Shown here: positions 58,445-64,000 of the stretch, piece by piece
Position numbering within the stretch: position 1 is the first letter of the stretch
Layout of the letters: each line of letters opens with the position of its first letter
Assembly: GCF_000226095.1 (NCBI RefSeq)
Contig: NC_016478.1
Coordinates: 1,974,001-2,038,000 of the forward strand
DNA from: Thermothelomyces thermophilus ATCC 42464
Taxonomy: Eukaryota; Ascomycota; Sordariomycetes; Sordariales; Chaetomiaceae
DNA length: 64,000 nt
Direction: 5' to 3'
Notes under the pieces: model-generated
Database searches by the model: none
What the model was told of the DNA's origin: nothing
What the model saw: only the letters and a program-made list of their open reading frames with translations
Translations under genes and position numbers: made by a program

Positions 58445-59770
58445 TCATGCGTCGTCCGTGTCTACTGAGAAGCGGTGGCTAATCTGCAGCACGTACGGAT
58501 CGCTCCCGGGCCCAAATACCTGCTTCCCCAGCCGGCCCCACTCGGGGTGGTTGATCCCGTCGATGTAGTCCTCCACCTCCAGGACGACGCAGCCATACTG
58601 CGGCACAGTCTGGGCTGGTTTGTGGGGGTGGCGCTTGTCGGCGTTGCGCCCATCGACGCCCTGGGTCGACTTGAGCGGGAACGTGCCGTCCTGGCCATTG
58701 CAAGAGTACATCTGGAAGGCATCCTGGTCGGAGTAAATGTCGAGCCTGATGCCGGACCAGGCCGAGTACAGGCTGGCGACGTAGGCTCCGTCGGCGCGCC
58801 AGTCGTGCGGGCCCGGCCGGTTGACGAGCCAGCAGTTGTCTGAAATGGCGAGTGTTAGTGCGGTGTGCTCGGTGTGCACTAGTAGTGCAAGGGAGGAAAA
58901 GGAGGGGAAAGGATAGGGCGTACCGTAGCCAGTGCAGTCGAAGCCGCAGTTGCCGTGGATCTCCGGGTCTTTGAAGCCGTCGCCGATCTGCTTGGGGGCG
59001 CTCCAAAAGTCGTTGACAGAGCCCTCGGGGTTGGGCAGGATCTTGCCGGTCGGAATCAGAATGTTGTCGACGTCGATCCTCTGGCCACTGTACGGAAGGT
59101 GGAGTGTGTGGTCAAAGATGGTGTCGGTCTCGTCATTGGCAAAGCCGTCCAGGTTCCAGTACGTGTGGCTGCTCAGCATGATGGGCGTCTTCTTGGTCGT
59201 GGCGATGGCCACCATCTTGGCGTCCCAGGTCAAGTTGCCCATCGTGTAAGTGATGTACGAGATGACCTCGCCGGGGAAGCCTTCCTTGCCGTCGGGGTCA
59301 ACAATGGAGAAGGTGATGGACTCGTCGGTGTGCGAGACCACGTCAAAGTCTCGCCAGTCCCACCCTTCCACGCCGCCGTGGAGGGTGTCGAGCCCGTCGG
59401 GGTGCTTGCGGGTGGGATTCTCATTGGCCGTGACGCGGTAAGTCTTGCCGTCAATCTCGAAGGTGCTGTTCTTGATCCGGTTCGCATAGCGGCCAGGGAC
59501 GCCGCCAAGGTGGGGGTGCGATTTATCCTTGGGGTAGTCGCTGGCCTTGTCGAAGCCCATCACGAGGTCACGGGGGATACCATTCTTGTCGTCAATAATG
59601 AGGTTGGTAATGGAAGCGCCGTACGGGATGAAGGCGGCCGCGATTCCCTCGCCGTAGATCCAGTATTTTCCATCCTCATCCGGGCTCTCGCCATGCGGGG
59701 TGTGTGGAGGAGTAGCCAGCGCCCCCTTCAGAAACAGGGCTGCTCCGTAGAGCGAGAGCAAGAGGCGCAT
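58445..59770 (-). CDS. Secreted aldose 1-epimerase (mutarotase family)
   Basis: Two exons (58924-59770, 58445-58839) give 413 aa. The 84-nt intron has a GTACGC donor, a CACTAAC branch site and a TTTCAG acceptor. Aldose 1-epimerases interconvert the alpha and beta anomers of glucose, galactose and similar sugars. The N-terminus (MRLLLSLYGAALFLKGALA) is a typical signal peptide, and two N-glycosylation sequons (KNSTF, GNLTW) lie in the mature chain, so an extracellular or wall location is likely. Family motifs in order are AAFIPYGASITNLI, GVPGRYANRIKNSTF, LDTLHGGVEGWDWRDF, SSHTYWNLDGF (likely catalytic His) and VVLEVEDYIDGINHPEW (likely catalytic Glu). A TATA-like TTAAATAC lies about 107-114 nt upstream of the ATG. 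The secreted form could act on sugars released from plant biomass; this is inferred. Confidence 0.93.
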   Translation of the reverse strand: MRLLLSLYGAALFLKGALATPPHTPHGESPDEDGKYWIYGEGIAAAFIPYGASITNLIIDDKNGIPRDLVMGFDKASDYPKDKSHPHLGGVPGRYANRIKNSTFEIDGKTYRVTANENPTRKHPDGLDTLHGGVEGWDWRDFDVVSHTDESITFSIVDPDGKEGFPGEVISYITYTMGNLTWDAKMVAIATTKKTPIMLSSHTYWNLDGFANDETDTIFDHTLHLPYSGQRIDVDNILIPTGKILPNPEGSVNDFWSAPKQIGDGFKDPEIHGNCGFDCTGYGTPYPFPSFSSLALLVHTEHTALTLAISDNCWLVNRPGPHDWRADGAYVASLYSAWSGIRLDIYSDQDAFQMYSCNGQDGTFPLKSTQGVDGRNADKRHPHKPAQTVPQYGCVVLEVEDYIDGINHPEWGRLGKQVFGPGSDPYVLQISHRFSVDTDDA

Positions 59771-61513
59771 TGTGGTGGTGTCGTCAAGTCGCCAACTGGT
59801 CTGATACTGTCAGAGTTCGGCGAGGAAGCAAGGCTGGGGTGGCGGAGGCATGGATGACAGACGGACGAACGAACGGGTATTTAAGATGACAGCTCCCATG
59901 CGAGCTCGACCCGGTGGCGGAGGACCTCAGGCGAGAGGGAGGGCCATGTGAGAGGGGCAAGAAGCTTGCAAGTACCACGGAAAGCCGTTTATGGCCCGAG
60001 ATGAACGTCACCCTGGGCTCCGCACTCTGCCGGGAACGCTGAACCAAGTTCTCGGTGCACTCGGTCAGACGCACAGGGTTGCGCTGCAGGATGCAAATGG
60101 GCGATGCTACCGCGCAGTGCACTTTATGTGTATGTACATACAGTATAGTACATGCACAATAGGCGTACGAACACTGCGGACGGGATAATTCAGTTGATTC
60201 CTCCGTGTCACGCGAGCGGACTTTTTTTTTACCTTCCAGGCGAGGGAAGATGCAGTGAAACCTGCCCAGAGAGCGGCCCCGTCCTGATGTTGAGATGTGG
60301 AACAGCAGACCTGACGGAATCAGCTTCAAACGATGTGGAATGCTTCCAGGAAAAGTGCCCTTCCTTCCTGACTTGGGGATAAGCAGAGCTCTCCGTAATC
60401 CGTCGTCAAGGGTAATTCCCCAGAAAGTAGTTGTTCCTCCAGTGCCGATCAATCCTCCCTAAGAGGAAGTTGGGAAAAACAAGCACGTTTGCTCCTGCAG
60501 TTCCCTGCCACCCTTTTGCGAGCGAACAGAGTGGTTGGCCAATAGAGAGGCTCACTCCACCCTAAGTTGGTGTCCACCTAAGCTCACGTGTTCCAACTTA
60601 CCTTCAACGCGAGGTGGATGTCAGTTGCGGCTGTTCTCGACGTGCTTTGGCTGAAATTTGAAAGCGCAGAATCCAGCATGTGCAGTCGCTCTGGCAATCG
60701 AAGAATCGGAGTGACCGCTTGCGCAGGACGTATACTTTCAACTACACTTCCTCTGTCCACGCCTGGCCTTAAAACTACACTCCGGGTTCCGAAGTACCTT
60801 GTAGGGAAGCGCTAGCAAGCGATTGGTGCGGGTGTGGCATCGCAATGCGGGGTGCTCCACCCGATCCCTGCCCGTTGAACATCTCAGCCAAAGCTTGAAC
60901 GGACGCCAAGGACTTCCCAACAAAGTAATCTGTATGGAAGACACGACCGCCGGATCATGGGAAACCTGGAGGCAAATCGATGCAAGATCCTATGCCAGTT
61001 GGAAAAAAATTTCTCGATCAGAAGTGCACGCAGTGTGCTCCTGCATCCCGAAGAATCGGAAATTATGTTGCACTCGATCTAACCTCGGGATAACACGCTA
61101 CAGCATGTGCAGTGACGACGCGCAAGCTTGACAGAGCCCAGAGGCAATATACACTCGAATGATAGGCGAACGGGTAGGACCAGATCACAAGGGAAGACTA
61201 CGAGGTTGCAACGCCACAGGCGAGCCGAAGTGACGTATTCCGTACGAAGGTACGGGGGACTTGGATGTCCACAGTACGCGCTCCAATGGCGGATGCAGAC
61301 ATCTCCGATACAAACAGGATGGCTGGTGTACTAGGTTCGTTTTCAGGTACCGAGAATCAGATATACTGTTGATAAATTCCAATCTTCGGTGCCGCAAACG
61401 ACGATCCCCTGACATGCCTATCGTTTACATGCAAAAATATTTCGGTACAACATGAGCCCGCACGTATTAGAGATGCATTTCTTGCCCGACTTCCAGCGCC
61501 TGCCTGCCCGAGC
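59771..61513. other. Intergenic region, 1.7 kb
   Basis: It holds the aldose epimerase promoter and the V-ATPase B 3' flank. Short frames on both strands have no family features. Nothing else is recognised. Confidence 0.5.
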
Positions 61514-63367
61514 TCATGCATCGATCAGGTTGGGCTCTTCGGGCGCCGCCGTGTCCCTCGTGTCCTTGGTCGGTGCCTTGGCCTTGCCCTTCCGGTCCGC
61601 CGACGACCTGTGGTAAAACTCGTTGAGGATCTTGGCGGGAATGCGGTTGAGCATGTCCTTGCGGTAGATGCGCAGCAGGCTCCAGGCCAGGTCTAGCGAC
61701 TCGTAAATGGTTCGAGACTCGTACGGACCCTGGCTGATGAAGGTGCGCTCAAACTTGTCGAGGAACTCAAGCGACAGCTTATCTTCGGCCGACAGAGCCT
61801 CCTCACCGACAACCGCCTTCATGGCCGCTGCATCACGGCCAATAGCGTACTTGGCATACAGCTGATTCGACACGTCGCCGTGGTCCTTGCGCGTCATGCC
61901 CTCGCCGATGGCCGACTTCATGAGACGGGAGAGCGACGGGAGCACGTTGATGGGGGGGTAGATACCACGGTTGTGTAGGCCACGGTCGACAAAAATCTGG
62001 CCCTCGGTGATATAGCCTGTCAAGTCGGGAATCGGGTGTGTGATATCGTCGTTGGGCATGGTGAGAATGGGGATCTGAGTAATCGAACCGTTGCGGCCTT
62101 CCACACGGCCGGCGCGCTCGTAGATGGTGGACAAGTCCGTGTACATGTAACCGGGGAAACCACGGCGACCGGGAACTTCTTCGCGGGCCGACGACACCTC
62201 ACGCAGAGCGTCGCAATAGGACGAGAGATCGGTAAGAATGACCAAGACGTGCTTCTCGAGCTGATAGGCATAGTACTCGGCAGTTGTGAGGGCGAGGCGG
62301 GGTGTGATGATACGCTCAATCCTATTATTGCCTGGTTAGCCACCACTCCCGGAGCGATGCATACAAGCACGTACGTCGGGTCGTTGGCGAGGTTGAGGAA
62401 CAGCGTGGTGCGCTCCAGGCTGCCGTTCTCTTCGAAATCGCGCGTGAAGAAGCGGGCGGTCTCAAGGTTAACACCCATGGCGGCGAAGACGATTGAGAAG
62501 TTATCCTCGTGACCGTCGTGAACGCCCTTGTTGGTCACACCTTCACGCTGCACCAACCCAGCCTGCCGGCAAATCTGGGCAGCGATTTCGTTGTGCGGCA
62601 GACCGGCGGCGGAGAAGATGGGAATCTTCTGACCGCGCGCAATAGAGTTCATGGTGTCAATGGCCGAAATGCCCGTCGAAATCATTTCTTCAGGGTAGAC
62701 CTGTGCTTCCTTAGCTGTGTCCTCTTAACGCATACCGGGCGCCCTTACTCTCGAATAGGGGTTGATGGGGCTGCCGTTGATGTCCAGGAACTCCTCGGCC
62801 AGCACCTTGGGCCCCTTGTCGATCGCACGACCCGAGCCATCGAAGATGCGGCCCAGCATGTCTTCTGAGACACCAAGCTTCAGACTCTCCCCTGTGAATT
62901 CGACGCGAGTCTTCCCACAATCAGCCAGTGTTTCCTGCCACATGTTGCCGTTTGCGCCTCACCTTCTTCACGTCGACGCCCGAGGTGCCCTCGAAAACCT
63001 GCAATATTGGTTAGCATGTCCCTCGAACGGTGTGTGGAGAAAGGCAGTGGTATACCTGAACGACGGCCCTGCTTCCTAAGTAACACGTTAGCGGTTGCAA
63101 AGAGTGTCCTTCCACCATCAATTGTACCTACCTCGAGTCTCCAAGACCTGGCCGGACCGCTGGGTTCCGTCGGGAAGGGTGAGGGTCACAATTTCATTGT
63201 AGCTCGGATTTTTAACCTAGGGAGGTAATCAGTGAATTACTCGAAACATAGTTCTGAGGAAGACTGACGTTATCGAGAATAACCAGAGGACCATTGACAC
63301 CGCCAACGGTGTTGTAGCGGATTCTCGGAACCACCCGGTACGATGATGATTCCCGCGGGTCGCCCAT
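61514..63367 (-). CDS. VMA2: V-type ATPase subunit B
   Basis: Seven exons on the minus strand (63269-63367, 63132-63216, 63056-63075, 62963-62998, 62749-62910, 62375-62700, 61514-62321) give 511 aa, the usual length. Subunit B belongs to the A3B3 head of the vacuolar proton pump and holds the non-catalytic nucleotide sites. The start is [20 protein letters not shown]. Conserved blocks include [60 protein letters not shown], the degenerate P-loop region [39 protein letters not shown] and [20 protein letters not shown]. Exon 3 is only 20 nt (rest of G, then SRAVVQ) and exon 4 is 36 nt. Introns are short (52-65 nt); intron 1 has an atypical GTCAGT donor, the others GTAGGT, GTATAC, GTGAGG, GTAAGG and GTACGT. 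All phases agree and the joined protein matches the family throughout. Confidence 0.96.
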
Positions 63368-64000
63368 CGTGTCGAGCAAGTCTTTGTCGTTTCGGAAAAG
63401 AAATAGGGAAGATTTTATCTATAAGGCACACCAGGTGCCGAACTCGAAGGCGATGGGGGGGCGAGAGCGGGATTGCGGATTGCGAAGCGGTCGTCGGCGT
63501 TGAGTGATGGAGAGCTGCAACCGCAAGCTCCAACTTGACGACCACCAAGGCCTTGGCAAAGTCCCCTCCCTGTCAATGCCCCGCAACTCCCGCTACGACA
63601 CAGCCACATCTCTCAAACCAACAGCAGAGGCACAAGATGCGGCGTGGGCAGCTACAACAAGGGACGCGCTTGCAAACTCCACAACATCATGCGGAAGCCG
63701 CCTCAACTGCCGACGTCGAGGGTTCTTTTGCGCAAATGGGCTTGCTATTTGGCTATAGCTTTCCAACGAGCCGATAGACAACCTAAGTGACTAGGTACCT
63801 AAGGTAACTGCATACAATACGAAGTACCTTTGTAATCTGCCTACACGCACTGTACTTCGTACCCAAGTACCTTACTGTGGTAGTGTAGTTCATCTCGTGG
63901 GCCCATGAGGCGCTAACTGACCTACCATAGTAACCCCACAGTCTGTAACGTTATCCTGGAATTGTGGCTGTCGGGCCCGGTCAGATGTTTGCCGCATGCC
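63368..64000. other. Right-edge intergenic region, V-ATPase B promoter side
   Basis: It includes the leader and promoter of the V-ATPase B gene. A perfect palindrome TAGGTACCTA (63792-63801) and nearby AAGTACCTT-like repeats (63800-63875) resemble those at 3.08 and 52.8 kb. An 84-codon plus-strand frame (63504-63758) lies antisense to the likely leader and is not accepted as a gene. Confidence 0.5.

Noticed and set aside
63504-63758. 84-codon plus-strand frame near the right edge
   Set aside because: It lies antisense to the probable leader of the V-ATPase B gene and shows no family resemblance.

Overview
This is a stretch of nuclear DNA from a filamentous ascomycete. The gene repertoire, the GC-rich coding sequence, the short introns (about 54 to 210 nt, mostly GTATGT/GTAAGT/GTGAGT donors and CTAAC-type branch points) and a dispersed 5S rRNA gene all suggest a Sordariomycete, probably Sordariales. 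I inferred this by eye and have no database result. There is no operon structure, plasmid or CRISPR array, and no complete mobile element that I can recognise. Exon boundaries were worked out by hand from splice motifs, reading phase and recalled family sequences.

Layout, left to right. A conserved hypothetical gene runs off the left edge (1-2297, minus). After 2.8 kb without a gene come a WD40 protein gene (5086-6409, minus) and, divergent from it, the replisome hub Ctf4/Mcl1/SepB (6949-9714, plus). A solitary 5S rRNA gene lies at 10726-10844. An HSF-domain regulator of the Sfl1 type (14501-16554, plus) is preceded by an overlapping upstream ORF. A lysine-rich, low-complexity protein gene (17640-18746, minus), a remnant of a fungal multicopy family (about 19950-20422) and the mitochondrial succinate-CoA ligase beta subunit (21276-22985, plus) follow. 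A gene-poor block spans about 23-28 kb.

A poorly conserved, repeat-rich gene of unknown function occupies 28149-30776 (plus). A Gyp5-type TBC Rab-GAP is at 32917-35950 (plus), ribosomal protein eS8 at 37050-38010 (minus), and the giant HECT ubiquitin ligase Tom1/HUWE1 at 39164-51776 (minus). The right end is dense: eS6 (53661-54797, minus), the diphthamide enzyme Dph1 (55353-56743, plus), the cohesion clamp-loader subunit Ctf8 (57004-57543, minus), a secreted aldose 1-epimerase (58445-59770, minus) and V-ATPase subunit B (61514-63367, minus).

Most of these are housekeeping genes for translation (5S, eS6, eS8, Dph1), replication-coupled cohesion (Ctf4, Ctf8), energy and organelle acidification (succinate-CoA ligase, V-ATPase B) and trafficking or protein turnover (Gyp5, Tom1). 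I did not find a convincing new multi-gene system. The most notable signals concern gene architecture: microexons of 6, 7, 8 and 20 nt in eS6, eS8 and V-ATPase B, a likely GC-AG intron in eS8, two introns (66 nt in Tom1, 120 nt in Gyp5) that are multiples of three and free of stops, and an overlapping uORF on the Sfl1-type regulator.
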